DNA from: Porphyrobacter sp. IPPAS B-1204
Lineage (GTDB): Bacteria > Pseudomonadota > Alphaproteobacteria > Sphingomonadales > Sphingomonadaceae
Direction: 5' to 3'
Assembly: GCA_003724185.1 (NCBI GenBank)
Contig: RHGM01000007.1
Location: forward strand, 59,667 to 123,666
DNA length: 64,000 bases
This document shows positions 54,459-62,995 of the stretch, one piece after another; positions within the stretch are counted from its first letter, which is position 1; each line of letters opens with the position of its first letter. The position numbers and the translations under genes were made by a program. Below the pieces are notes generated by a model. The model saw nothing but the letters and a program-made list of their open reading frames with translations. It was not told where the DNA came from and ran no database searches.

Positions 54459-55739
54459 ATGGACAAACTCATCATCCGCGGCGGCAACCGCCTTTCCGGC
54501 ACCATCCCGATTTCCGGCGCCAAAAACGCTGCGCTCACGCTGATACCCTGCGCGCTGCTGACCGAGGAGCCGCTGACGCTGCGCAACCTGCCGCGTCTGG
54601 CGGATATTGACGGGTTCCAGCACCTGATGAACCAGTTCGGGGTCACCACCGTCATCCAGGGCACGCGCCCTGAGGATTTCGGCCGGGTGATGAGCATGGA
54701 GGCGACCCGGATCACCTCCAACGTCGCGCCCTATGATCTGGTGCGCAAGATGCGCGCCTCGATCCTCGTGCTCGGCCCGATGCTGGCCCGCTCTGGCGAG
54801 GCGACCGTGTCGATGCCCGGCGGCTGCGCGATCGGCAACCGCCCGATTGACCTGCACCTGAAGGCGCTGGAGGCATTCGGCGCGCATATCGAACTCGCCG
54901 CAGGCTACGTGCGCGCCGTGCAGCCCGATGGCGGGATGCCGGGCGGGGATTTCGATTTCCCGGTGGTTTCTGTCGGCGCGACCGAGAACGCCTTGATGGC
55001 CGCGGTGCTCGCCAATGGAACAAGCAGATTGTTCAACGCCGCGCGCGAGCCGGAAATCGTCGATCTGTGCAACATGCTGGTCGCCATGGGCGCGGAGATC
55101 GAGGGGATCGGCACGTCCAGCCTCACCATCCACGGGGTCAAGCGCCTGCACGGCGCGACCTACCGCGTCATGCCTGACCGGATCGAGGCCGGATCCTACG
55201 CCTGCGCCGCCGCGATCACCGGCGGCGAAGTGCGGCTTGAAGGCGCCAAGGCCGAGGACATGATGGCGACGATCCACGCGCTGCAAGCCATCGGCTGCGA
55301 AGTGACGTGGGATTCCAAGAGCATCACGGTCAAGGCCAATGGCGCGCTGAAGGCCACCAACCTCACCACCGCGCCCTATCCCGGCCTTGCCACCGACATG
55401 CAGGCGCAGCTGATGGCGCTCCTGTGCAAGGCCGAAGGCGCGAGCGTGCTGAAGGAAACGATCTTCGAAAACCGCTTCATGCACGTGCCCGAACTCGCAC
55501 GCATGGGCGCGGACATCACCACCGAGGGCCGGACGGCTGTCGTGAAGGGTGTCGACCGCCTGACCGGCGCGGAAGTGATGGCCACCGACCTGCGCGCCTC
55601 CATGAGCCTCGTGATCGCCGCGCTGGCGGCCGAGGGCGAGACGACCGTGCGGCGGCTGTATCACTTGGATCGCGGGTACGAGCGGCTGGAAGAGAAGTTG
55701 CAGCTGGTGGGCGCGGATATCGAACGGGTGGACGACTAG
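54459..55739 (+). CDS. murA: UDP-N-acetylglucosamine 1-carboxyvinyltransferase
   Basis: A 426-residue enzyme that transfers enolpyruvate to UDP-GlcNAc, the first committed step of peptidoglycan synthesis. It begins [26 protein letters not shown]. The catalytic cysteine lies in [15 protein letters not shown], the Cys115 position of E. coli MurA, so the fosfomycin-sensitive Cys form is retained. Later segments ([33 protein letters not shown], and [16 protein letters not shown]) are typical. Stand-alone gene. Confidence 0.97.
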   Translation: MDKLIIRGGNRLSGTIPISGAKNAALTLIPCALLTEEPLTLRNLPRLADIDGFQHLMNQFGVTTVIQGTRPEDFGRVMSMEATRITSNVAPYDLVRKMRASILVLGPMLARSGEATVSMPGGCAIGNRPIDLHLKALEAFGAHIELAAGYVRAVQPDGGMPGGDFDFPVVSVGATENALMAAVLANGTSRLFNAAREPEIVDLCNMLVAMGAEIEGIGTSSLTIHGVKRLHGATYRVMPDRIEAGSYACAAAITGGEVRLEGAKAEDMMATIHALQAIGCEVTWDSKSITVKANGALKATNLTTAPYPGLATDMQAQLMALLCKAEGASVLKETIFENRFMHVPELARMGADITTEGRTAVVKGVDRLTGAEVMATDLRASMSLVIAALAAEGETTVRRLYHLDRGYERLEEKLQLVGADIERVDD

Positions 55740-55749
55740 AGCCAATCTT

Positions 55750-55842
55750 CGTCATTGCGAGCGAAGCGAAGCAATCCATGGCCTGAACTTGCGGTAGTCG
55801 GTCGGTCGATGGATTGCCGCGGCCTTCGGCCTCGCAATGACG
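55750..55842. repeat. long imperfect inverted repeat of the CGTCATTGCGAG type
   Basis: The left arm CGTCATTGCGAGCGAAGCG... and the right arm, which ends ...CCTCGCAATGACG, pair over about 30 bases each. The right arm carries an inner GGCC-TTC-GGCC hairpin. Elements with these ends are, from memory, dispersed in many bacterial genomes. It fills the gap between murA and the ribbon-helix-helix gene (convergent). Confidence 0.85.
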
Positions 55843-55846
55843 ACAA

Positions 55847-56077
55847 TCAGGCGTTCACCACCAGCCACACCCTTATCGCGCTCGCCAGCCCCGGCGGGGT
55901 CGACGATTTGATCCGTTCGGCATCGATGCGGGCGACCAGCGCGGCAACTGCCAGCCCCTCGCGGGCGGCGGCGGCTTTCAGCATGTCCCAGAACAGCGGT
56001 TCGAGGCTGATCGAGGTCTGGTGGCCCGCGATGCTGAGCGAGCGTTTGACCGGGGGGTGATAGGGGGAGGGCTCCAT
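55847..56077 (-). CDS. ribbon-helix-helix domain protein
   Basis: A 76-residue protein of the RHH_4 type: VKRSLSIAGHQTSISLEPLFWDMLKAAAAREGLAVAALVARID. The first strand would contact DNA and the two helices dimerise. It ends with SAIRVWLVVNA, typical of the family. Such proteins are common in alphaproteobacteria; their targets are mostly unknown. It follows an unknown 170-residue protein after 13 bases, in the same direction, and may be coupled to it. Start ATG 56077. Confidence 0.88.
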   Translation of the reverse strand: MEPSPYHPPVKRSLSIAGHQTSISLEPLFWDMLKAAAAREGLAVAALVARIDAERIKSSTPPGLASAIRVWLVVNA

Positions 56078-56090
56078 CCCCGAACCAGTA

Positions 56091-56603
56091 TTAGGCCGCT
56101 TCGAAGTCGTCCACATATTCGGGCAGGAACACTGGCTCGCGTTCCGACCAGCCGGGGGCGGTCGCGGCGGCTTCGCTCAGGGATTGCAGCAGCAGCTTGC
56201 GGCGTTCGGGGCGGATCGAGGGCAGCGCGGCGGCGGCGCAGAAGGCGGCGGGCAGGTAAGGCCGCGCCCGTGCGCCGAGCAGGCGTTCATAGAGGAAACG
56301 GAAGGCGGAAAAACACCCCAGCCGCTCCTGTTCGAGATCAAAGGCGGCAACGCGCACCAGCTTGCCGAGAAAGCGTTCGACCTCGAAAGGCGTGCCTTCC
56401 TGCGGGATCAGGGCGCGGAGCGACTTCAGATCCTGATAGGCGACATATTGCCGGCGGATCGCGGTGTTCTCCACCTCGCTGCGCCCCCAGCGGCGGAACG
56501 CGTCGGTGCGGGCGAGGCCAATGTCGAGGCTGCGCTTGATGTAACGCTGTTCGGCCGGGGCGAACCCGGCAAACTCCCGCATTTCGGCAATCGGCATCAT
56601 CAT
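56091..56603 (-). CDS. uncharacterised helical protein upstream of the RHH gene
   Basis: A 170-residue, mostly helical protein without signal peptide or membrane segment. It reads APAEQRYIKRSLDIGLARTDAFRRWG, then IPQEGTPFEVERFLGKLV, and ends acidic (PEYVDDFEAA). I do not recognise the family. AAGGAG nine bases before the first of three ATGs (56603) fixes the start. It precedes the RHH protein by 13 bases, so the two may be a functional pair, such as a regulator and its partner. Confidence 0.7.
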   Translation of the reverse strand: MMMPIAEMREFAGFAPAEQRYIKRSLDIGLARTDAFRRWGRSEVENTAIRRQYVAYQDLKSLRALIPQEGTPFEVERFLGKLVRVAAFDLEQERLGCFSAFRFLYERLLGARARPYLPAAFCAAAALPSIRPERRKLLLQSLSEAAATAPGWSEREPVFLPEYVDDFEAA

Positions 56604-56679
56604 GGCGCGTGTCTCCTTCAGACGAGGAGAACGTCGCACGGGATGGTTAATTAAGCGTTAGGTATGGAAACAGGATCGG

Positions 56680-56788
56680 CCCGCCAACGGACGGGCCGCA
56701 AGGGCGCCAAAGGGATTGGGCGCCCGCCGGCCGGTAGGCCGCCCCCGCGGAGGCGACGGTGCAGCCGTCAAGCCGCGAGCGAAAAAAC
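56680..56788 (+). repeat. GC-rich intergenic repeat element, copy 3
   Basis: The element lies between the unknown 170-residue gene and thiSG. It contains GACGGGCCGCAAGGGCGCC, GGGCGCCCGCCGGCCGG, and the hairpin GACGG-TGCAG-CCGTC near 56757-56771. The block order matches the elements at 18516-18664 and, reversed, at 5990-6125. Confidence 0.5.
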
Positions 56789-56789
56789 C

Positions 56790-57782
56790 TCAGATCAATC
56801 CCGCCAGCGGCGAGCTTGGATCGGCGTACATCCGCCGCGCCATCCGGCCCGCCAGATAAGCCTCGCGCCCCGCCTCCACCGCCAGTTTCATGGCGCGGGC
56901 CATGCGGATCGGGTCTTTCGCTTCGGCGATGGCGGTGTTCATCAGGATGCCATCGCAGCCCAGTTCCATGCCGACCGCCGCATCGGACGCCGTGCCCACA
57001 CCTGCATCGACCAGCACCGGCACCTTCGCGCCTTCGACGATCAGGCGGATCATCACGCGGTTCTGGATGCCAAGGCCCGAGCCAATCGGCGCGCCAAGCG
57101 GCATGATCGCCACCGCGCCCGCGTCTTCCAGCTGCTTCGCCGCAATCGGATCATCGGCGCAGTAGACCATCGGCAGGAAGCCCTCCTTGGCGAGCACCTC
57201 GGTCGCCTTCAGCGTCTCGCGCATGTCGGGGTAGAGCGTGCGCGCTTCGCCCAGCACCTCCAGCTTGACCAGATCCCAGCCCCCCGCCTCACGCGCCAGC
57301 CGCAGCGTGCGCACGGCATCCTCGCCGGTGAAGCACCCGGCGGTGTTGGGCAGATAGGTGATTTTCTTGGGGTCGATGAAATCGGTCAGCATCGGCGCCT
57401 TGGGATCGCTGACATTGACCCGCCGCACCGCGACGGTGACGATCTCAGCGCCCGAGGCAGCGACAGCAGCGGCGTTCTGTTCAAAGCTCTTGTACTTGCC
57501 CGTGCCGACAATCAACCGGCTGCGGAAAGTCCGGCCCGCGACCGTCCAGGTGTCATCATCCCCGCTCTTGGCTGCTTGATCGCCGCCGCCCACGAAATGC
57601 ACGATTTCCAGCTTGTCACCATCGGCGAGCGGCGCTTCGCCCAGCGTCGAACGCGGGACAATCTCGCCGTTCCTCTCAACCGCGACCTTTTCAGGCACGA
57701 GTTCCAGTTCGCGGACCAGATCGGCGATGGTGGCAGCGGCGGAGCGGTGCGGCGCGCCGTTGAGGGTGATGCTCTTCGTCAT
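56790..57782 (-). CDS. thiG: ThiS-ThiG fusion: sulfur carrier protein / thiazole synthase
   Basis: A 330-residue protein with two parts. Residues 1 to about 68 are a ThiS ubiquitin-like domain (MTKSITLNG ... [17 protein letters not shown], keeping the Gly-Gly that carries thiocarboxylate). The rest is ThiG, a TIM barrel with [51 protein letters not shown] and GIGTASDA-like [18 protein letters not shown]. Fusion puts the GG inside a longer chain, so sulfur delivery must differ from free ThiS. It makes the thiazole half of thiamine. No riboswitch is visible upstream. ATG 57794 is an alternative start. Confidence 0.94.
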   Translation of the reverse strand: MTKSITLNGAPHRSAAATIADLVRELELVPEKVAVERNGEIVPRSTLGEAPLADGDKLEIVHFVGGGDQAAKSGDDDTWTVAGRTFRSRLIVGTGKYKSFEQNAAAVAASGAEIVTVAVRRVNVSDPKAPMLTDFIDPKKITYLPNTAGCFTGEDAVRTLRLAREAGGWDLVKLEVLGEARTLYPDMRETLKATEVLAKEGFLPMVYCADDPIAAKQLEDAGAVAIMPLGAPIGSGLGIQNRVMIRLIVEGAKVPVLVDAGVGTASDAAVGMELGCDGILMNTAIAEAKDPIRMARAMKLAVEAGREAYLAGRMARRMYADPSSPLAGLI

Positions 57783-57842
57783 GGCAGGGGACATAGGCGC
57801 TCAGGCCACGGCTGCAACCACGAGTTTTGTGCAATCCTGCTG

Positions 57843-58232
57843 TCAGCGCGCAGCGCGCAGGTTCAGCAGGTGGCCGGCCGAAACCAGCGCCACGCCGAGC
57901 AGCGTCAGCAGGAATTCATTGGGCCCGTGCGGCACAATCAAGGCCGCAACCATCAGCGCCAGACCGCCCAGCGCCACCGCAAAGGGCAACAGCCGTCCGT
58001 GGCGCAGCAGGCCCCAGCCGATCGCCACCGCCGCGACAGCCACCGCCAGCAGCAGGCCGACGCGGTGGATATTCTCGTTGAACAGGAAGTGCCCGCCAAC
58101 GCCCAGCGACGCGATCACGCCCAGCGTGGCAAGGCAGTGCAGCGCGCACAGACCCGCCAGCCCGATCCCGAGATGATCGAGTCGGCGACGGAGCGAGGTC
58201 CGACTCGCAGGGGGAAGGGCGTTGTTGGCCAT
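57843..58232 (-). CDS. MerC-domain membrane protein
   Basis: A 129-residue protein with four hydrophobic helices and a CALHC motif (AGLCALHCLATLGV) as in MerC, a mercury/metal transporter fold. Single MerC-domain proteins of this kind are common in alphaproteobacteria outside mer operons, and no merA or merR is nearby. A dyad like a Zur box lies about 20 bases upstream of ATG 58232, so it may belong to zinc homeostasis instead. ATG 58247 is an alternative start. Confidence 0.88.
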   Translation of the reverse strand: MANNALPPASRTSLRRRLDHLGIGLAGLCALHCLATLGVIASLGVGGHFLFNENIHRVGLLLAVAVAAVAIGWGLLRHGRLLPFAVALGGLALMVAALIVPHGPNEFLLTLLGVALVSAGHLLNLRAAR

Positions 58233-58247
58233 GTCTGACCCGCACAT

Positions 58248-58265
58248 ATGTAATGTTGTTACATT
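58248..58265. promoter_or_regulatory. Zur-box-like dyad upstream of merC
   Basis: AATGT-TGTT-ACATT (58252-58265) is a perfect 5-bp inverted repeat. A second, shifted dyad ATGTAA-N5-TTACAT (58248-58264) overlaps it. The sequence is close to AATGTTATAACATT-type Zur boxes of alphaproteobacteria as I remember them. It lies between divergent merC and ctaA, 20 bases from the merC start, where repression would work. Confidence 0.5.
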
Positions 58266-58363
58266 GTGCAAGGGTGACCTGCGCCAGATTGCGCTGCCCG
58301 CACGGGTGTTTGCGGCAAACGGGCTTGCGCTGGAGGGCGCGGCGGCACAAAGAACGCCCTGTC

Positions 58364-59452
58364 ATGGCCACATCTGCCTCCGTGTCGAACCTGTTCAAGC
58401 CCGCCCCGCACACCCGCGCCCGGCCGCTGGCGCTTGCCCGCTGGTTGGAGCTGGTCGCGCTGCTGGTGGTCACCATCGTGGTGGTTGGCGGGATCACCCG
58501 GCTCACTGAAAGCGGGCTGTCGATCACCGAATGGAACGTGGTCAGCGGCATCCTCCCGCCCCTCACCGAAGCCGCGTGGCAGGCCGAATTCGCCAAGTAC
58601 CGGCTGACCGCCGAATACCGCATGGAAAGCGGCCCGGCGGGCATGGATCTCGCCGCGTTCAAGTTCATCTTCTTTTGGGAATGGTTCCACCGCATTCTGG
58701 GCCGGGTGATCGGCCTCGCCTTCCTGCTGCCGCTGATCGTGTTCGCGGCGCGGCGGGCGATTCCGGCGGGTTATGGCTGGCGGCTGGCGGCGATGTTCTC
58801 CCTGATCCTCGGCCAAGGGGCGCTGGGGTGGTTCATGGTGTCGTCCGGCGTGGGCGAGACTGACCTTACTGACGTGAGCCATTTCCGCCTCTCGGCCCAT
58901 TTGCTGACCGCGCTGTTCCTGCTGGCGGGGCTGGTGTGGACGTCGCGCGATCTGCGGCGGCTTGCCGTTGATCCTGCCGCACGCCCTGCCCCGCTGACGG
59001 CAGGCGCGGCGGTGGCCGGGCTGGTGCTGTTCGTGCAATTGCTGCTGGGCGCGTGGGTTGCGGGGTTGAATGCGGGCCATGCCGCCTATGACTGGCCGCT
59101 GATGAACGGGCGGCTGATTCCGCAAGTCGACTGGTCGGGCGGGATGCTGTGGACGCTGACCCATGATCCCTTTCTGCTGCAATTCCTCCACCGCTGGTGG
59201 GCGTGGGTCGCGGTCGCCGCGCTGGTGTGGCTGGCGCGGGGCGTGCGCACAACGGACCGCTTTGCCAGCATCGCCGTGAATGCAGCGATCGGGACGATGG
59301 TGCTGCTGGGGATTGCGACTGTGCTGAGCGGAGTCTCGCTGTGGATCGCCGCTGCGCACCAGCTGGTCGGCGCGCTGACGGTGGCGGCAACAGCATGGGC
59401 GATGCACAGTTTGGGGCACAGCTACAGCCAATCGCGGCAGGCAGAGGCCTGA
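58364..59452 (+). CDS. ctaA: heme A synthase, COX15/CtaA family
   Basis: A 362-residue inner-membrane enzyme that oxidises heme O to heme A for cytochrome c oxidase. Eight helices carry the conserved heme-ligand histidines: FFWEWFHRILGRVIG, HFRLSAHLLTALFL, LQFLHRWWAWV and IAAAHQLVGAL. The N-terminal VVVGGITRLTESGLSITEWNVVSG is the family signature. ATG 58364 was chosen as the first with family-like sequence. Its stop overlaps the cutA ATG. Confidence 0.95.
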   Translation: MATSASVSNLFKPAPHTRARPLALARWLELVALLVVTIVVVGGITRLTESGLSITEWNVVSGILPPLTEAAWQAEFAKYRLTAEYRMESGPAGMDLAAFKFIFFWEWFHRILGRVIGLAFLLPLIVFAARRAIPAGYGWRLAAMFSLILGQGALGWFMVSSGVGETDLTDVSHFRLSAHLLTALFLLAGLVWTSRDLRRLAVDPAARPAPLTAGAAVAGLVLFVQLLLGAWVAGLNAGHAAYDWPLMNGRLIPQVDWSGGMLWTLTHDPFLLQFLHRWWAWVAVAALVWLARGVRTTDRFASIAVNAAIGTMVLLGIATVLSGVSLWIAAAHQLVGALTVAATAWAMHSLGHSYSQSRQAEA

Positions 59453-59799
59453 TGCACGCGGCGGGAGCAGGAGCCGCGCTGGTGTGGTGCCCCTTCCCCG
59501 ATACCGAAAGCGCCCGCGCCGCCGCCGCCACCCTGCTTGATGAACGGCTGATCGCCTGCGCCAATATTCTCGGCGCCATCGAATCCCATTTTGTCTGGGA
59601 GGGCGCGCGCGCCAGTGGCAGCGAAGTCGCGGTGCTGTTCAAGACCACCAGCGATGGCCTCACCCCGCTGGTCGATCGTCTCGGGAGCCTCCATCCCTAT
59701 GATACGCCTGCAATTGTCGGTTGGCATTGCGATGCGGCTCATCTGGCGAGCCTTGCGTGGCTGGCCGCGACCTGTCAGCATCAGCCCCAACAAGACTGA
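59452..59799 (+). CDS. cutA: CutA-family divalent-cation tolerance protein
   Basis: A 115-residue, PII-like trimeric protein. It has VWCPFPDTESARAAAATLLDERLIACANIL, FVWEGARASGSEVAVLFKTT, and the signature LHPYDTPAIVGW. Roles in copper tolerance or signal transduction are proposed but unsettled. The ATG shares its A with the ctaA stop (TGATG), so expression is coupled to heme A synthesis. Confidence 0.9.
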   Translation: MHAAGAGAALVWCPFPDTESARAAAATLLDERLIACANILGAIESHFVWEGARASGSEVAVLFKTTSDGLTPLVDRLGSLHPYDTPAIVGWHCDAAHLASLAWLAATCQHQPQQD

Positions 59800-59846
59800 C
59801 GGGCGCGACACTGTTTGACGGGGCAAAAGGGGGGCAACCTTTGGAC

Positions 59847-60587
59847 ATGAGCGCCAGCACCCGGCGCGGCTTTGTTGCCGCGCTGCTTGGCATGGGAGTG
59901 ATGGGCGCCAGACCCCTCGCAGACCCGCCCCTGGCCGAGCCTCAGGGCCTCCTGCGCCTGCCAGACCAAGCCTTGCGCCTCACCCGGACGCTTGAACGCG
60001 GGCTAGGCGAGCGCGGCGACGCGGCCATCACCGTCCGGCGGTGGTGGGACGTGACGTTCCAGCGCCAGGGCCGCGGAACCGTGGTGAACGGGCGCCAGAC
60101 CGGCGCCGCAGTCGATGCGCCGCCCAGCCTTGAAGCGCTTGCCCGGATCGAACAGCAGCGCGATGCCAGCGGGATGTTTCCGCTGATGCTGTCGGAAAAC
60201 GGCGCGATCCTCACCACCCCGGTGGCGCCGGACGAAAGTGATACGGTCACCGCCGCGCTGCGGGCCGCAGAAAGCTTCATCGCAGGCCAACCTGTCCCGA
60301 CCGATGAACGTGCCCGCGCCCGGTTCTATCTCGCCGAAGTGCACCGCGCCGGATCGGGCCTGCTCGATGCGCTGCCCGGCGATCTGCTTTACCCGGCCGG
60401 CGTTCCGGTCGAACGCAGCGAGGTCGTGACGCTGCCCGATGGCGTGACCGGGCGGTTCCTGCTCAGCTACAAGGCCGTGCCCCAACCCGATGCGCCCTGG
60501 CTCGCCCGGGCCGAACGGCGGGTGATTACGACGATCGACGGGTATGACCGGCAGGCCGCAGAAGTGTGGACTTTGGGGCCGCCCTGA
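59847..60587 (+). CDS. Tat-exported protein of unknown function
   Basis: A 246-residue protein with a likely twin-arginine signal ([19 protein letters not shown]) and a mature domain I cannot place. Visible parts are [40 protein letters not shown] and [19 protein letters not shown], suggesting a beta-rich soluble domain. ATG 59847 is chosen because it sets the twin arginine at residues 6-7; upstream in-frame residues look random. Follows cutA by 47 bases. Confidence 0.7.
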   Translation: MSASTRRGFVAALLGMGVMGARPLADPPLAEPQGLLRLPDQALRLTRTLERGLGERGDAAITVRRWWDVTFQRQGRGTVVNGRQTGAAVDAPPSLEALARIEQQRDASGMFPLMLSENGAILTTPVAPDESDTVTAALRAAESFIAGQPVPTDERARARFYLAEVHRAGSGLLDALPGDLLYPAGVPVERSEVVTLPDGVTGRFLLSYKAVPQPDAPWLARAERRVITTIDGYDRQAAEVWTLGPP

Positions 60588-60589
60588 TC

Positions 60590-60659
60590 ATACGGTATTA
60601 TTTTACCGCATCGCAAAAACCCGCTTTTGCTTGACTTTCACGGGGGTCGGCGACATTTG
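60590..60659 (+). promoter_or_regulatory. AT-rich dyad and putative promoter of rplM-rpsI
   Basis: ATACGGTA-TTATTT-TACCGCAT (60590-60611) is an inverted repeat with one mismatch in eight-base arms, starting two bases after the previous stop. Downstream, TTGACT (60631-60636), 17 bases and CATTTG (60654-60659) form a plausible sigma-70 promoter for the ribosomal operon. Confidence 0.4.
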
Positions 60660-60747
60660 CGCCCCACTTCTCCACCCGTTCGGCAGATCGGGCGGCGATT
60701 CTCCCGGATACCCTCTGGTAGACAGATTCGAACCAAGGACACATGCC

Positions 60748-61227
60748 ATGAAGGCGCTCACCAAGCAGACCCGGTCGATCAAACCGGCCGAGGTCGAAAA
60801 GAACTGGCACATCATCGATGCCGACGGTCTGGTCGTTGGTCGCCTCGCTGCGATCATCGCCAACATCCTGCGCGGCAAGACCAAGCCGACCTACACCCCG
60901 CACGTTGATTGCGGCGATCACGTGATCGTCATCAACGTCGAAAAGGTGCAGTTCACCGGCAAGAAGATGGGCGACAAGGTCTATTACAAGCACACCGGCC
61001 ACCCCGGCGGCATCAAGGAAACCACCCCGGCCAAGGTGCTCGGCGGCAAGTTCCCCGAGCGTGTGCTGGAAAAGGCTGTGGAACGCATGATCCCGCGCGG
61101 CCCGCTTGGCCGTGACCAGATGCGCGCGCTGCACCTCTATGTCGGGACGGAGCATCCCCATGACGGCCAGAAGCCGCAGGTGCTCGACGTCGCTTCCATG
61201 AACCGCAAGAACAAGGTCGTTGCATAA
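60748..61227 (+). CDS. rplM: 50S ribosomal protein L13
   Basis: A 159-residue ribosomal protein. It contains [52 protein letters not shown], and the family signature [25 protein letters not shown]. It binds 23S rRNA early in 50S assembly. The start is ATG 60748. Its stop overlaps rpsI (TAATG), the universal rplM-rpsI operon. Confidence 0.98.
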   Translation: MKALTKQTRSIKPAEVEKNWHIIDADGLVVGRLAAIIANILRGKTKPTYTPHVDCGDHVIVINVEKVQFTGKKMGDKVYYKHTGHPGGIKETTPAKVLGGKFPERVLEKAVERMIPRGPLGRDQMRALHLYVGTEHPHDGQKPQVLDVASMNRKNKVVA

Positions 61228-61742
61228 TGACTGATGAAACCACGACCGTGTCCGATCTCGCCGATCTGAAGGACATCGCCGCTGGCGTGCCGCAGGGCGA
61301 CGCTGCCGAAATCGCCCGCGTGGCCGCGCCGCTGCGCGACCGCGAAATCGACGCGCAGGGCCGTTCCTACGCCACCGGCCGCCGCAAGGACGCGGTTGCC
61401 CGCGTGTGGGTCAAGCCGGGCACCGGCAAGATCACCATCAATGGCCGCGATCAGGAAACCTATTTCGCGCGTCCGACCCTGCGTCTGGTGATCAACCAGC
61501 CCTTCACCATCACCGATCGCACCGGCCAGTATGACGTGGTCTGCACCGTGCGCGGCGGCGGGCTTTCGGGTCAGGCCGGTGCTGTGAAGCACGGCATCGC
61601 CCAGGCCCTGACCAAGTACGAGCCGGAACTGCGCTCCGCTGTGAAGGCCGAAGGCTTCCTCACCCGCGACAGCCGCGTGGTGGAACGCAAGAAGTACGGC
61701 AAGGCCAAGGCCCGCCGCAGCTTCCAGTTCTCGAAGCGCTAA
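61227..61742 (+). CDS. rpsI: 30S ribosomal protein S9
   Basis: A 171-residue ribosomal protein with an N-terminal extension of about 40 acidic residues typical of alphaproteobacteria. The S9 domain follows ([56 protein letters not shown]), ending in the conserved [17 protein letters not shown] that reaches the P-site tRNA. The last 18 bases of the gene are repeated 33 bases downstream. Confidence 0.98.
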   Translation: MTDETTTVSDLADLKDIAAGVPQGDAAEIARVAAPLRDREIDAQGRSYATGRRKDAVARVWVKPGTGKITINGRDQETYFARPTLRLVINQPFTITDRTGQYDVVCTVRGGGLSGQAGAVKHGIAQALTKYEPELRSAVKAEGFLTRDSRVVERKKYGKAKARRSFQFSKR

Positions 61743-61757
61743 TCGCGCTTCTGGGGG

Positions 61758-61775
61758 CAGTTCTCGAAGCGCTAA
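61758..61775 (+). repeat. 18-bp duplicate of the rpsI 3' end
   Basis: CAGTTCTCGAAGCGCTAA is identical to the last 18 bases of rpsI (61725-61742), including the stop codon. It lies in the 3' UTR before the terminator and looks like a local duplication. Confidence 0.85.
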
Positions 61776-61797
61776 ACCGCTCCCATACGGAACAGAC

Positions 61798-61831
61798 AAA
61801 AGGGCGGCCCCGCAAGGGAGCCGCCCTTTTT
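61798..61831 (+). terminator. bidirectional intrinsic terminator after rpsI
   Basis: AGGGCGGC (61801-61808) pairs with GCCGCCCT (61820-61827). T residues follow on the right and A residues precede on the left, so it can serve both rpsI and the convergent small gene at 61854-62051. Confidence 0.85.
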
Positions 61832-61853
61832 CATTGCGTGCCGGAGCGGCCGA

Positions 61854-62051
61854 TCAGCGTTGCAACAGCATGAGCCCCCAAGCCAGTCCGGTGCCGGACA
61901 GGAAAATCGGCCAGGACCAATACAGTTTTGCTTCGGCAAACTGGACCCCGTGAACGGCCAGGGCCCCCGCCGAAGTCCCTTGGGAGCCCAGCACCATCGC
62001 GATCGCCGCAGTCAGGATCGCACTGAACGTCATCGCCTTGATCAATTCCAT
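61854..62051 (-). CDS. small membrane protein, unknown function
   Basis: A 65-residue protein with two hydrophobic segments: IKAMTFSAILTAAIAMVLG and WSWPIFLSGTGLAWGLMLL. A Gly/Ser/Ala turn and an acidic patch (QFAEAK) separate them. AAAGGG lies seven bases before ATG 62051, deciding the start. No family is recognised. Convergent with rpsI across a shared terminator. Confidence 0.65.
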   Translation of the reverse strand: MELIKAMTFSAILTAAIAMVLGSQGTSAGALAVHGVQFAEAKLYWSWPIFLSGTGLAWGLMLLQR

Positions 62052-62226
62052 CGCGATACCCTTTCCCACGCTCCGCGCCCGGCCCCAAAGGGCGATGGCG
62101 GGGCGTACGGTTGAACAGGGCAGACGGGACAATACGCAGAGGCGCGTGAAGGCCCGAACTGCGTCGGCAATCTGACCAAGAAAGTCTTAACGCCAGTCCT
62201 AGGGAAAAGGTTAAGGCGCGGCCCCG

Positions 62227-62988
62227 TCAGATTACCGAGGCCGGGCTGGACCCGGCCAATCTGAGATGGGTGTCGATCATGCCGCCGGGCGCGCAATCGA
62301 TCACCCGCCAGCTTGCCGGCGCCTCGTGGCGCAGCCGGGTCGACAGCGTGCCGGTGCCGATGGTGCGCATCGCCTGCCCGCCGCTGGCCCGCCGCTCGTC
62401 AAACGGGACGTGGACATGGCCGGAAATCACCGCGTGGGCACCGGCCGCAGCCAGCGCGGCAAAGGCGGCATCACCGCCAATGGTGGGATTGCGGCGCCCG
62501 CCCTCAGGCCCCAGCAACGGGTGATGCGCCATCACGATGATCGTGCGCGGATCGCCTTTCAACGCGTGAAGCGCGGCCAGCGTGGCGCGCAAGGCGGCGG
62601 GCTTCACCACCCCGTCCGACCACGGAATCCGGGTCTGCGCCCGCACCGTGGTGCGCAGCGGCACCAGCACCACATCGGGCGATTCGAACCCGCCGCTCAC
62701 CGCTGCCCGCAGCCCCTCGAAACGCCGGAAGGGATCGGTGAAGCGTTCCCACGGGTTGTAATAGGGCATGTCATGATTGCCCGGCTCCAGCACCACCGGC
62801 ACGCCCAGCGATGCAAACCACGCCTGCGCAGCGGCATATTCGGAGTGCTTGGCGCGCTGGGTCAGATCGCCGGTGCACACCACCGCGTCGGGGCGCTCAG
62901 CTGCGACCGCAGCGGCAACCGCATCGAGCGCGGCGCGGTCCTCCACCCCGAAATGCACGTCGCTGATATGGAACAGGCGGGTCGGCAT
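62227..62988 (-). CDS. calcineurin-like metallophosphoesterase
   Basis: A 253-residue cytosolic phosphoesterase with the full set of metal motifs: FHISDVHFG (DxH), VVCTGDLTQR (GDxxx), VVLEPGNHDMPYY (GNHD), IVMAHHPLL and ISGHVHVPF (GHxH). It is most like the cAMP phosphodiesterase/Icc-type group; the substrate is unknown. The C-terminus (GGMIDTHLRL) completes the fold. A 90-residue membrane protein precedes it by seven bases on the same strand. Confidence 0.92.
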   Translation of the reverse strand: MPTRLFHISDVHFGVEDRAALDAVAAAVAAERPDAVVCTGDLTQRAKHSEYAAAQAWFASLGVPVVLEPGNHDMPYYNPWERFTDPFRRFEGLRAAVSGGFESPDVVLVPLRTTVRAQTRIPWSDGVVKPAALRATLAALHALKGDPRTIIVMAHHPLLGPEGGRRNPTIGGDAAFAALAAAGAHAVISGHVHVPFDERRASGGQAMRTIGTGTLSTRLRHEAPASWRVIDCAPGGMIDTHLRLAGSSPASVI

Positions 62989-62995
62989 GGCGGCG

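Noticed and set aside
55750..55842. miniature transposon insertion
   Set aside because: The inverted repeat belongs to a widely dispersed CGTCATTGCGAG repeat type; no target-site duplication is clear, so it is listed only as a repeat.
57783..57842. TPP riboswitch upstream of thiSG
   Set aside because: The 60-base gap to merC is too short, and no CTGAGA-type TPP core is visible.
57843..58232. mercury-resistance operon
   Set aside because: Only a single MerC-domain gene is present; no merR, merT, merP or merA. A zinc link is more consistent with the upstream dyad.
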